Assembly (NCBI GenBank): GCA_012317185.1
Contig: CP048838.1
Coordinates: 3,844,001-3,908,000 of the forward strand
Source of the DNA: [Clostridium] innocuum
Lineage (GTDB): Bacteria; Bacillota_I; Bacilli_A; Erysipelotrichales; Erysipelotrichaceae
Length of the DNA: 64,000 bases
Direction: 5' to 3'
Positions 8,557-16,212 of this stretch are shown here, piece by piece. Position 1 is the first letter of the stretch, and the number at the start of each line of letters is the position of its first letter. The notes under the pieces are model-generated. The model was given only the letters and a program-made list of their open reading frames with translations, was not told where the DNA came from and did not search any database. A program made the translations under genes and the position numbers.

Positions 8557-8585
8557 TTCGCATTCTAAAAAAATTATGTTATAAT
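8557..8585 (+). promoter_or_regulatory. Promoter placing the mRNA start at the yhhQ start codon
   Basis: TTCGCA (8557-8562), 17-bp spacer, TATAAT (8580-8585). The transcription start expected about 7 nt downstream is 8592, the A of the yhhQ ATG, implying a leaderless message. No SD precedes the ATG and no alternative start codon lies upstream in frame. Confidence 0.6.
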
Positions 8586-8591
8586 ACTTCC

Positions 8592-9236
8592 ATGTCAAAT
8601 TTTAAACTCAGGCTTTTAATCTATTTCGCAACGATTTCTGCGAGTACGCTGTTAATTTCAAATTTAGCAGCAGTAAAGCTATGGAATTTTTTTGGTATTG
8701 CAGTTGATGGAGGTGTCGTAGTATTTCCGATCACTTATATTATCGGAGATTTGATTGTTGAATTTTATGGAAAAAAGATTGCCAAAAATATTATTCTAGC
8801 TGGTTTCTTTATTAATATACTTGCGATTATCGTGTTTTATATAGTAATCGCGCTTCCTCCTTATGAAGGATGGACAATGCAAACTGCTATGGCAAGTGTT
8901 TTGGGATTTACTCCCCGCATTATTATCGGTTCGCTGACAGCATATGTTTGTTCAAATTTCCTGAACAATTATATATTTACAAGATTAAAAAACGGAAACG
9001 GATTATTCGCTTCCAGCTTTATCGCGCGTGCGCTGGGCTCTTCAGCCTTTGCGCATATTATTGATTGTGTCATATTTGAGACAATTGCATTTATCGGCGT
9101 CCTTACTTTTCAGGAGTTTCTTGCACAGGCAGTATTCGCCTATGTTCTGGGAATCGGCTTTGAAATTGTATTCTCACCGATAGAAGCATTCATAGCAAAC
9201 TTATTAAGAGGTAAGATGACAGATGACAAACTATAA
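8592..9236 (+). CDS. yhhQ: Queuosine precursor transporter, YhhQ/VUT family
   Basis: A 214-residue membrane protein with about six transmembrane helices, family YhhQ (VUT_1), which imports queuosine precursors such as preQ0, preQ1 or queuine. Family features include the LISNLAAVKLW helix end, FPITYIIGDLIVEFYG, and the polar ARALGSSAFAHIIDCVIFE helix. It overlaps the following tgt by 14 nt, so the two are one operon: import of the base, then its insertion into tRNA. The start has no SD; a TATAAT box ends 6 nt before it, so translation is probably leaderless. Functional assignment is strong because of the tgt neighbour; the exact substrate is not shown by sequence. Confidence 0.88.
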   Translation: MSNFKLRLLIYFATISASTLLISNLAAVKLWNFFGIAVDGGVVVFPITYIIGDLIVEFYGKKIAKNIILAGFFINILAIIVFYIVIALPPYEGWTMQTAMASVLGFTPRIIIGSLTAYVCSNFLNNYIFTRLKNGNGLFASSFIARALGSSAFAHIIDCVIFETIAFIGVLTFQEFLAQAVFAYVLGIGFEIVFSPIEAFIANLLRGKMTDDKL

Positions 9237-10443
9237 AAATAACAATACATTCAGCTTTGAAATAATAAAGCGGATACCAGGCAAGCTTGGCCGTGCCGGT
9301 ATTATTCATACACCCCATGGGGATATCAAGACACCGGCATTTATGAGTGTTGGTACAAAGGGTGAAGTGAAATTTGTATCTATGGAGGATTTGTACCTGA
9401 TACAGGCGCAGGCTATGCTGAGTAACGGATACCACTTGCGTAATGCCTCCTTTGAAATTGCTGAAAACGGCGGACTTGCGTCATGGTCCGGCTGGAACGG
9501 ACCTACACTGACAGATTCCGGAGGTTTTCAGGTTATGTCTCTGGGATCCGGTATGGGAAAAGTAGTCAGTATGAAGCGGGAAAATGATGTCATAAATACA
9601 GATCCCAAAGATCGACTCGCACATGTTACAGAGGATGGTGTCAGATTCCATGACCCGTTTACAGATCAGGAGGATTTTATCGGACCTGAGGAATCCATGC
9701 AAATTCAATGCCGAATCGGTGCTGATATTCATATGGCCTACGATGAGCTGACATCCCTTGCGGACAGTTATGAATATAATGTTGAGGCTTTGGCCCGTAC
9801 AGAGCGCTGGGCAATCCGTAGTATAAATGAACACAAAAAGCACTGTGATGATCTTGGATATCATCAGTCACTTTATGGTGTTCTACAGGGTGGACGCTGG
9901 GAGGACCTGCGCCGCTCAACCGCTAAAAGATTTGCCGAGATGGATTTTGATGGCTATGGTCTTGGCGGTGCTTTTCTAAAGGAAAGCCTTGGTGACATAT
10001 TGCGCTGGTGCTGTGAAGAGCTTCCGGAAACCAAGCCGCGGCATCTGCTTGGTCTTTCCCATCCTGACGATATTCTGATTGGTACAGAAATGGGTGCAGA
10101 TACCTTTGATTGTGTTGCGCCAACCCGTGAAGCAAGGCATGGAAAGCTGTATACAAAGCATGGCCCTATCAAGCTGTCAAAATTTACAGACAGTCCGCTT
10201 CTGCTGGATGAGAACTGTGACTGCCCAACCTGTCAAGCAGGATGGACGCGCGGAGAGCTTCGTGCATTGTGGAAATCCGGAAGCACAGAGGGTAAGCACA
10301 AATATTTCAACCTTGCTACTCTTCATAATCTACGCTTTATTATTCGCCTTACAGAGAATACAAGGCAGGCAATTCTGGAGGATCGGTTTGCGGAATTCAA
10401 GGAAGCTTTCTTAAAATGCTATTATCCGCAAAGCGAAAAATAA
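9223..10443 (+). CDS. tgt: Queuine/preQ1 tRNA-ribosyltransferase (tRNA-guanine transglycosylase)
   Basis: A 406-residue TGT, longer than the usual bacterial 370-380. It exchanges G34 of GUN-anticodon tRNAs for a 7-deazaguanine base. Key parts are TDSGGFQ (proton-acceptor Asp), TFDCVAPTREARHG (nucleophile Asp) and the zinc site CDCPTC with a distant His in ATLHNLRF. The base-pocket motif, GGLxVGE in classical preQ1-type enzymes, is here GGAFLKES, nearer to what I recall for actinobacterial-type TGTs from organisms lacking queuosine synthesis. That points to queuine rather than preQ1 as substrate (inference). It is translationally linked to yhhQ by a 14-nt overlap, with SD AGAGG 9 nt before ATG 9223. 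No queA or queG is in the window. Confidence 0.92.
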   Translation: MTNYKNNNTFSFEIIKRIPGKLGRAGIIHTPHGDIKTPAFMSVGTKGEVKFVSMEDLYLIQAQAMLSNGYHLRNASFEIAENGGLASWSGWNGPTLTDSGGFQVMSLGSGMGKVVSMKRENDVINTDPKDRLAHVTEDGVRFHDPFTDQEDFIGPEESMQIQCRIGADIHMAYDELTSLADSYEYNVEALARTERWAIRSINEHKKHCDDLGYHQSLYGVLQGGRWEDLRRSTAKRFAEMDFDGYGLGGAFLKESLGDILRWCCEELPETKPRHLLGLSHPDDILIGTEMGADTFDCVAPTREARHGKLYTKHGPIKLSKFTDSPLLLDENCDCPTCQAGWTRGELRALWKSGSTEGKHKYFNLATLHNLRFIIRLTENTRQAILEDRFAEFKEAFLKCYYPQSEK

Positions 10444-10446
10444 ACG

Positions 10447-10495
10447 AAAAGGACTATATGCGAATCATTATTAGACCGTATATAATCCTTTTTTT
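10447..10495 (+). terminator. Terminator of the yhhQ-tgt operon
   Basis: A 16-bp stem with two mismatches: arms 10447-10462 and 10477-10492, beginning AAAAGGA and ending TCCTTTT. A run of seven T follows (10489-10495). It starts 3 nt after the tgt stop codon. Confidence 0.92.
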
Positions 10496-10873
10496 CTGTG
10501 CAGAAAACCCAATCATGCAGGCGTCTGTATTACTACTTGCACTACTCATAAAGCCACATATTGTTTCTGCAATTCATGTATACAGCATGCTTGTAAGCTT
10601 ACTCCCAATATAACAATAGCTTTATTAATAAATGCTTGATTGTATCCGTCATCACCTCATCTATATACAGAAAGCTTTCCTGAACCTTACGCATACATAA
10701 ACACATGTGTGCAGGCTTAAAGCAGTAGCAGCCAGTTAGACCATAGCATAGTTTATCTCACCAAAGCAATTACTTTAGGTGAACCTACTGTAAGTTCTAT
10801 AAGGGCATACAGCATTGGTAGTATATAATCCAGCTACACTGTCATTTCGCAGTCTCCAGAGGAAATCTATCAA
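10496..10873. other. Intergenic region, nothing recognisable
   Basis: About 380 bp between the convergent tgt operon and ogt. No ORF with an SD and no convincing hairpin for ogt were seen. It may be eroded DNA. Confidence 0.5.
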
Positions 10874-11413
10874 TCACAGAGCTGTACCTTTTTTCGGAAT
10901 AAACAGCCTCTTCATATCTGCCCCCTCCAGTGTAAGCAATTTGATTTTCACATCAATTCCTCCTGCATAGCCAGTTAAGCTGCCGTTTGTGCCAACTACA
11001 CGATGACATGGGATGATAATGGATATCGGGTTATGACCAACAGCACCGCCGACTGCCTGTGCAGACATCTTCGGCTTACCTGTGACAACTGCCATTTTTC
11101 TTGCAATATCCCCATAGGTCACCACCTCTCCGTACGGAATCTGACATAAAAGCTTCCACACATTCTGTCGAAATTCTCCACCTTTTGGTAAAAGCGGAAG
11201 ATTCTCAATCAAAGGTCTTTCACCCGCAAAATATTTATCCAGCCAAGCTTTAGCGGATAGGAAAATAGGAATATTCTCCCTCGTGAAGCATTTTTCAGTC
11301 AGTGTGCCGCCATAATATTTCTGACCCTCTAACCATAAACCAATTATGTTATCACCATCTGAAGCCAATGTTATTTTTCCAACGGGTGAAAAATAAGTCG
11401 CTTTGTAAAGCAT
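10874..11413 (-). CDS. ogt: Methylated-DNA--protein-cysteine methyltransferase
   Basis: A 179-residue suicide repair protein that moves the alkyl group from O6-alkylguanine to its own cysteine. The active site PCHRVV (Cys136) is intact, preceded by the helix-turn-helix region (YGEVVTYGDIARKM, arginine-finger region) and the Asn hinge in GHNPISIIIP. Length is typical of Ogt. SD GGGAGG lies 7 nt upstream of ATG 11413. It lies 100 nt beyond the AraC-GyrI gene on the same strand, so co-transcription is possible but not shown. No Ada-type regulatory domain is fused. Confidence 0.94.
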   Translation of the reverse strand: MLYKATYFSPVGKITLASDGDNIIGLWLEGQKYYGGTLTEKCFTRENIPIFLSAKAWLDKYFAGERPLIENLPLLPKGGEFRQNVWKLLCQIPYGEVVTYGDIARKMAVVTGKPKMSAQAVGGAVGHNPISIIIPCHRVVGTNGSLTGYAGGIDVKIKLLTLEGADMKRLFIPKKGTAL

Positions 11414-11513
11414 AAGAGTCCTCCCTTCTTATAATTACCACACCATTCACAGACAGGCATATGCGAAAAGCACATTTTTATATGTGTGAATCCATTCCCC
11501 TATATAACTGCTT

Positions 11514-12380
11514 TCATTGTATCGCCACATAAATATCAATTTCTGTATCCGCATCAGCATAACCGTGAAACCGCTCATCATACAGCTCAAAAGAATCTCT
11601 GGAAGCAAGCACCTCTTTTGTTGAAAGAATCCATGTTCCCCAGATATAATTAATTGTCTGTGACAGCTTTTGTAAACCACCATGATGGGTAAATACTGCA
11701 TAACGTCCTTTTTGAATCTTACGGCGCACAAAAGTGTCCGAAATCATGTCTGCGGCATTCATCTCGAACCCCAATACCTCATGAAACTGCATATCCTCAT
11801 GAATCATGTAATGGGTCAGATTGTCACAGGATTCATAAACGCCAAATCTTCTGCGATTTCTATATTGCTCCGGAAGCAGCTTGTAAAATGCTTCCCAATG
11901 CTCCTTCAGCTCATCCTGATGCAGTGATACCTTGTTACGGATACCTGCAATTTCAATTTCAGGAAGCTCAACAAGTTTTGGATGAACATTTATATGCTCT
12001 ATCAGATGTGTTATTTTTTCATCATTCAGACGCTGCTTTCCTGAGGCAAATGTATGAATACGATTGCTTCGATATGTTGATGGATTCACTTTATATACAC
12101 TTTTAAATGCACGGCTGAAAGCTTCAGCTGATTCAAAATTATTATCAAGCGCAATCGTAATAATCTTTTCATCTGTGTAAAGAAGCTTTTGCGCAGCATT
12201 TGCCAATCTGCGCTTCTTAATATAATTCCCTATACTCTCTCCTAATACCGCAATAAACTGACGATTCAAATGATAATAGGAATAACCGGTAACCTTAGAG
12301 ACCTCTTCTACACTCAACCCTTCATTTAAATGCTGCTCTATATAAATCACTGCCTGCTCCAGCACTTTTTTATAGTCCAT
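11514..12380 (-). CDS. AraC-family regulator with GyrI-like effector domain
   Basis: A 288-residue regulator. The N-terminal third (about 1-105) holds the two helix-turn-helices of the AraC/XylS type (VEEVSKVTGYSYYHLNRQF; ITIALDNNFESAEAFSRAFKS). The C-terminal 150 residues are a GyrI-like/SHS2 ligand-binding domain, as in Rob, usually sensing small hydrophobic or cationic drugs. Start: ATG 12380 follows AAAGGAG at 8 nt. An in-frame ATG at 12407 would overlap the upstream gene and has no SD. It starts 11 nt after the Ntn-hydrolase gene stop, so the two are co-translated. The ligand is unknown. Confidence 0.87.
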   Translation of the reverse strand: MDYKKVLEQAVIYIEQHLNEGLSVEEVSKVTGYSYYHLNRQFIAVLGESIGNYIKKRRLANAAQKLLYTDEKIITIALDNNFESAEAFSRAFKSVYKVNPSTYRSNRIHTFASGKQRLNDEKITHLIEHINVHPKLVELPEIEIAGIRNKVSLHQDELKEHWEAFYKLLPEQYRNRRRFGVYESCDNLTHYMIHEDMQFHEVLGFEMNAADMISDTFVRRKIQKGRYAVFTHHGGLQKLSQTINYIWGTWILSTKEVLASRDSFELYDERFHGYADADTEIDIYVAIQ

Positions 12381-12391
12381 AAGCTGCTCCT

Positions 12392-13504
12392 TTACAGAGG
12401 AATCCATTCCAATATATCCTTCTTATCTGTTTCAACAGCAAGAGCAATGTCCCTTTGCTCCTCCTGTATATCATCTAAAGAATAGCATCTCCAAGTATTT
12501 CTTGCAAGACCACCCCAGCATAATTCGATAGTATTGTCAAAAGGGGACAAGATCATACTTTTAGTTGTGCCAAAGCTTTCCCTGTAGTGATGAAAACACA
12601 ACCCCTCAGGATAATCGGATAACAGCATTTCCTTTAAGGTATTTCGTGTGATATCCGTTTTATTGGATAATTTCTCTTCGATATATTGATACCGTTGCAC
12701 GCTGTGCTTAAAGGCACCAGATTCCAAATGCTTATCATCGTCTAAAACCGCATGATTTGTTGTGAATAGCAGTGCTTCCTCAGTCGTGATGCAGCGAATC
12801 GCCTTCTTACCGGCATAGGTTTGAATCAGAGCGGCGTGTTCTTCCTTGTCAAAAATAATCATATTCATGTGAAAGGCAATTGGCATATCCTTAATATACG
12901 ATAATGCTTCCTGCACATTACGGCAGTTTTCCAAAAGAGCTCTAACAACGATCCAGTATTGCAGTCCCTCTATACAGGGCGTTTTCATATATGGTAAATC
13001 CACAACTGGTATTCCACAGGAGGTCATGGTGACAGCAAGACCATATTCATTTATGCCATCATCTCGCCCGGCGCCCAGAATAGAGGTTCCCATATGCGTG
13101 TGTTTTCCCGTAACAGAGGTTTTTATCAAAGTGAAATCCTCGATTTCATCGGAGAACTCAAAATTGCGTGCAAGTAGAGGCTTTTTTTCCTTTGTGATTG
13201 AGGAACATACCGCGATTTGTGAACAATTCGGTACCAGATGTGTCATATGATAGAAATATAAATCCTTGGGCTCAACATGAAGTGCATCTGCAATTCCTTT
13301 CAATTCATCACATAATCCCGGACACCAGATATCCAATAGACTATTTATTTTTTCTAATCTATTCTGATTCATTTTGTTATTGTGAGATACACACTTTCTC
13401 CGCCAAACAGTGTCTTTAGAAATTACATCTCCAAGACGATATCCGATTTCATAGCTTGAACCGGTTAGATATAAGGTGCGTGCTGTTGCTTTTGTATACT
13501 TCAT
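12392..13504 (-). CDS. C45-family Ntn-hydrolase (acyltransferase/choloylglycine-hydrolase superfamily)
   Basis: A 370-residue protein of the penicillin acyltransferase/C45 peptidase group of Ntn-hydrolases, which cleave or transfer amide-linked acyl groups after autoprocessing to expose an N-terminal cysteine. The likely nucleophile is Cys100 (AVCSSI), followed by LLARNFEFSDE, matching the family's LxGRNxDW segment, and later GINEYGLAVTMTS and TTNHAVL. There is no signal peptide, so it acts in the cytosol. Substrate is unknown; bile-salt, N-acyl amino acid and beta-lactam amides are all cleaved by relatives. SD AAGGAAGGG precedes ATG 13504. It is followed at 11 nt by the AraC-GyrI regulator, which may control it. 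Confidence 0.8.
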   Translation of the reverse strand: MKYTKATARTLYLTGSSYEIGYRLGDVISKDTVWRRKCVSHNNKMNQNRLEKINSLLDIWCPGLCDELKGIADALHVEPKDLYFYHMTHLVPNCSQIAVCSSITKEKKPLLARNFEFSDEIEDFTLIKTSVTGKHTHMGTSILGAGRDDGINEYGLAVTMTSCGIPVVDLPYMKTPCIEGLQYWIVVRALLENCRNVQEALSYIKDMPIAFHMNMIIFDKEEHAALIQTYAGKKAIRCITTEEALLFTTNHAVLDDDKHLESGAFKHSVQRYQYIEEKLSNKTDITRNTLKEMLLSDYPEGLCFHHYRESFGTTKSMILSPFDNTIELCWGGLARNTWRCYSLDDIQEEQRDIALAVETDKKDILEWIPL

Positions 13505-13761
13505 AGAATCCCTTCCTTTTCAGAACTTTCTTATAGGAATAGTTTAGCAGTATTCTTATTTTTATGCATGATATTTTATGCTATTCTTCGTTTAAAGGTA
13601 TTTCTTGATTTGTGATGATTAGCAACTGCGTTTTTTAATATGGAACGAGCTAATGATGAGACTACAGCATAATTGAATCTTATACCACAGGATACGCAAA
13701 ACTCTGCGCAGGCATGCTATCTAACTAGAACCTCCATATCACGCACACACATGCAAACAAC

Positions 13762-13786
13762 AAAAAACCCCATAAAAATGGGGCTT
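13762..13786 (-). terminator. Terminator of rplM-rpsI
   Basis: CCCCAT (13768-13773) and ATGGGG (13778-13783) form a compact GC stem. On the minus strand TTTTTTG follows. It lies about 45 nt beyond the rpsI stop. Confidence 0.8.
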
Positions 13787-13831
13787 TGTGAGCACACGCA
13801 AGTGTACGTGAGCATAGAAAACAAGTGCTTT

Positions 13832-14236
13832 CTATCTCTTTGAGAACTGAGGAGCACGACGTGCCGCTTTCAGACCGTATTTCTTACGCTCTTTCATACG
13901 GGAATCACGTGTTACAAATCCTGCTGCTTTCAGTGCAGGACGATAATCAGCACTAGCTTCCATTAAAGCACGTGTGATACCGTGACGCATTGCACCAGCC
14001 TGACCTGTATAACCTCCACCTTGAACGTTGATTTTAATATCAAACTGACCTAAAGTTTCTGTTAATTCAAGTGGTGAACGAACAACCATACGTAAAGTTT
14101 CCAGTGGCAAATACTCGTCTAATGTTTTCCCATTAACAGAGATGTTACCACTACCCGGAGTCATAAAGACACGAGCAACAGAAGTTTTACGGCGTCCTGT
14201 ACCATTGTAAGTTACTGTATTTTTCTTAGCTGCCAT
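13832..14236 (-). CDS. rpsI: 30S ribosomal protein S9
   Basis: A 134-residue S9, with the N-terminal GTGRRKTSVARVF block, GGGYTGQAGAMRHGI in the middle and the basic C-terminal tail ending in QFSKR that reaches the P-site tRNA. Length and termini are full. It begins 12 nt after rplM with SD AGGAGGAA, the standard bacterial L13-S9 operon. The hairpin at 13762-13786 ends the operon. Confidence 0.98.
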   Translation of the reverse strand: MAAKKNTVTYNGTGRRKTSVARVFMTPGSGNISVNGKTLDEYLPLETLRMVVRSPLELTETLGQFDIKINVQGGGYTGQAGAMRHGITRALMEASADYRPALKAAGFVTRDSRMKERKKYGLKAARRAPQFSKR

Positions 14237-14248
14237 TTCTTATTCCTC

Positions 14249-14686
14249 CTAACCTTTGATTTTCAGCTCTACTGGTTTCTGAGCTGTGTGTGGATGTTCA
14301 CTACCTTCGTAAACAAACAGGTGTCTACGCATTTTGTCACCCAGTTTTGTGTGAGGTAACATACCGTAAATAGCTCTTTCGACCCATTCAACCGTATAGT
14401 TGTCCTTCATGACACGTGCAGTACGTGTACGAAGTCCTCCTGCATAACCAGAGTGGTTGTAGTATTTTTTAGTGTCCAGCTTGTTTCCTGTAAGCTCGAT
14501 TTTGTCAGCGTTTGTTACGATAACGAAATCACCACAGTCCACGTTTGGTGTGTAAGTAGGTTTGTGTTTTCCTCTTAATACTGATGCTACTTCTGTAGCT
14601 AAACGACCTAATGTCTTACCTGTTCCGTCAACAACGTACCAAGTACGTTCAACTTCAGCAGGTTTTGCAAATGTTGTTTGGCGCAT
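14249..14686 (-). CDS. rplM: 50S ribosomal protein L13
   Basis: A 145-residue L13, with WYVVDGTGKTLGRLATEVA at the N-terminus, GDFVIVTNADKIELTGNK, and MLPHTKLGDKMRRHLFVYEG near the C-terminus. SD AGGAGG lies 8 nt before ATG 14686. First gene of the rplM-rpsI operon, expressed from the promoter at 14743-14771 through a structured 5' UTR that probably serves in autogenous control. Confidence 0.98.
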   Translation of the reverse strand: MRQTTFAKPAEVERTWYVVDGTGKTLGRLATEVASVLRGKHKPTYTPNVDCGDFVIVTNADKIELTGNKLDTKKYYNHSGYAGGLRTRTARVMKDNYTVEWVERAIYGMLPHTKLGDKMRRHLFVYEGSEHPHTAQKPVELKIKG

Positions 14687-14737
14687 GTTGATATCCTCCT
14701 ATGTAGTTTCCGGGGCTACAAGGGCATAAGTGCCTAA
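14687..14737 (-). promoter_or_regulatory. L13-leader-like structured 5' UTR
   Basis: The rplM leader contains two small hairpins: GGCACTTATGCC (complement of 14723-14734), then a TGTAG/CTACA stem (14716-14720 with 14702-14706) around CCCCGGAAA, directly before the SD. This resembles the L13 leader motif of Bacillota, where L13 is thought to bind its own mRNA. Match to the motif is by eye. Confidence 0.55.
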
Positions 14738-14742
14738 CTAAT

Positions 14743-14771
14743 AGTTTATATTCAAACCGGCTGTAAGTCAA
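14743..14771 (-). promoter_or_regulatory. Promoter of rplM-rpsI
   Basis: On the minus strand TTGACT (14771-14766) and TAAACT (14748-14743) are spaced by 17 bp. An overlapping TATAAA is also present. The leader-to-ATG distance would be about 50 nt. Confidence 0.65.
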
Positions 14772-14786
14772 CATTTATTTTTCTTT

Positions 14787-15121
14787 TTTTATCAAAAAAT
14801 CCATCCTGTACTGCGAAATGTAAATGGAGTTATCAAAACAATGCTATACCTATCATAAATCCAATCCAGCAAGCATAGAAAATGACAGCCAATGCTAGCT
14901 TTCTACATTTTGACAATTACTTAGAATAGTAATATTCAAAGCTGTGTATTCTCCAATATACTTAATCGTCTTTTTCATACGTTTCGCAGATTGACAAATC
15001 CCTGAGTTCTTCAGTCTTTTTTTCTTATCCTAAAGCTATTTCCTTCAAAGAAAGAAATCATTGTATTTACTCATGTGGTTATACACCGTTGCCGATCTTT
15101 GTAAAGCTGCGATATTCCTGA
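14787..15121. other. Intergenic region, nothing recognisable
   Basis: About 335 bp between the rplM promoter and the degV terminator. No ORF with a ribosome binding site and no repeat was seen. Confidence 0.5.
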
Positions 15122-15122
15122 T

Positions 15123-15160
15123 AAAAAAACAGAAGCCCACCTAAGTTAGCGTTCTTCTGT
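15123..15160 (-). terminator. Terminator of degV (15173-16036)
   Basis: ACAGAAG (15129-15135) pairs with CTTCTGT (15154-15160). On the minus strand a run of seven T follows. It starts 12 nt past the stop codon. Confidence 0.88.
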
Positions 15161-15172
15161 TTCTTATGTTAA

Positions 15173-16036
15173 TTAAGCCTCATCCAGTATCTGCACACAG
15201 ATTCCCAGCGTACCCGGACCGGTATGCACGCCCAGTACAGGAGATACCTGTTTCATGATAAATACATCAGTACCCGGAAGCTTTTTCATAATGCAGTCAC
15301 GAATCTCCTCTGCCATCTCCTGTGCATCCCCGTGCATAATAGCAACATTGTATCGCTTATGTCCCTGCGCAAAATCCAAAGCAAGCTCCTTTGTCTTGGT
15401 GATTGACTGCTTTCTTCCGCGAACCTTTGCGACCGTATAATAAATTCCCTCATCATTACAGGAGATGATCGGCTTCAGATTCAAGGCATTTCCAAACAGC
15501 GATGCGACCAGACCGATTCTTCCACCCTTTTGCAGGTATTCCAGAGTCTTCACTACAAAGAAAACTTTGCATTGATCAATACCGCGCATCAGCTTGGCCT
15601 TTATTTCATCAAAGGACAATCCGTCCTCAATATAGCGGGCTGCCTGAATGGCATGAAATCCGCCGCCAATCGATATGTTTTTCGTATCCATGATGAATAC
15701 TTCCATATCCTCCAGCTGATCCGCAATCAGATGAATCATATTATTCGTTCCGCTCAGACCGCTGGACAGTGTGATTGCAATTACCTTTTGAAAGCCGTCC
15801 GCACGAATCTGGTCAAAAATCTCTGTTATACGCTCTCCGCTTGGCAGTGAGGTCTTCGGAACCTCCCTTTCCAAGCCCTGATATACCTGCTCCGGTGTAA
15901 TATCAACACCATCGAGGTATTCCGCATCCTTATATACTACCTTTAACGGGATGACATACATATGGTACTGCTCTACAAATGTCTGCGGGACATCACAGCA
16001 GGTATCGACGAGGACAGCAATTTTTTCTTTGTTCAT
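15173..16036 (-). CDS. DegV family fatty-acid-binding protein
   Basis: A 287-residue DegV/FakB-type protein. The family binds one fatty acid and, as FakB, presents it to the kinase FakA for entry into phospholipid synthesis. Typical blocks are VDTCCDVP at the N-terminus, TSLPSGE and SSGLSGT (head-group contacts), QKGGRIG, and HTGPGTLG at the C-terminus. SD GGAGGT lies 7 nt before ATG 16036. Monocistronic with its own terminator. The window has a second, more distant DegV at 52933-53778, so the cell probably uses several fatty-acid chaperones. No FakA is nearby. Confidence 0.9.
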   Translation of the reverse strand: MNKEKIAVLVDTCCDVPQTFVEQYHMYVIPLKVVYKDAEYLDGVDITPEQVYQGLEREVPKTSLPSGERITEIFDQIRADGFQKVIAITLSSGLSGTNNMIHLIADQLEDMEVFIMDTKNISIGGGFHAIQAARYIEDGLSFDEIKAKLMRGIDQCKVFFVVKTLEYLQKGGRIGLVASLFGNALNLKPIISCNDEGIYYTVAKVRGRKQSITKTKELALDFAQGHKRYNVAIMHGDAQEMAEEIRDCIMKKLPGTDVFIMKQVSPVLGVHTGPGTLGICVQILDEA

Positions 16037-16166
16037 AGGGTTACCTCCGTTTTCTAAAGAATAAAACTAAGCATTCAGATTACATTTACAGTATAACATA
16101 ATTAAAGTAATTGTACAATCTAGTTTAAATAACTATACTACTGTTTTCGCAATACCGTAAAGCCTT

Positions 16167-16200
16167 CAAAAAAAAGGTATCCCGTTTTCATGAGATACCT
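16167..16200 (-). terminator. Terminator of the marR-ABC exporter operon
   Basis: AGGTATC (16175-16181) and GATACCT (16194-16200) form the stem, with eight T following on the minus strand. It begins 13 nt after the stop of the last exporter gene. Confidence 0.9.
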
Positions 16201-16212
16201 GATTTTTCTAAA

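Noticed and set aside
8400..8590. Possible preQ1 riboswitch before yhhQ
   Set aside because: No matching stem-loop was found, and the promoter position leaves no leader RNA.
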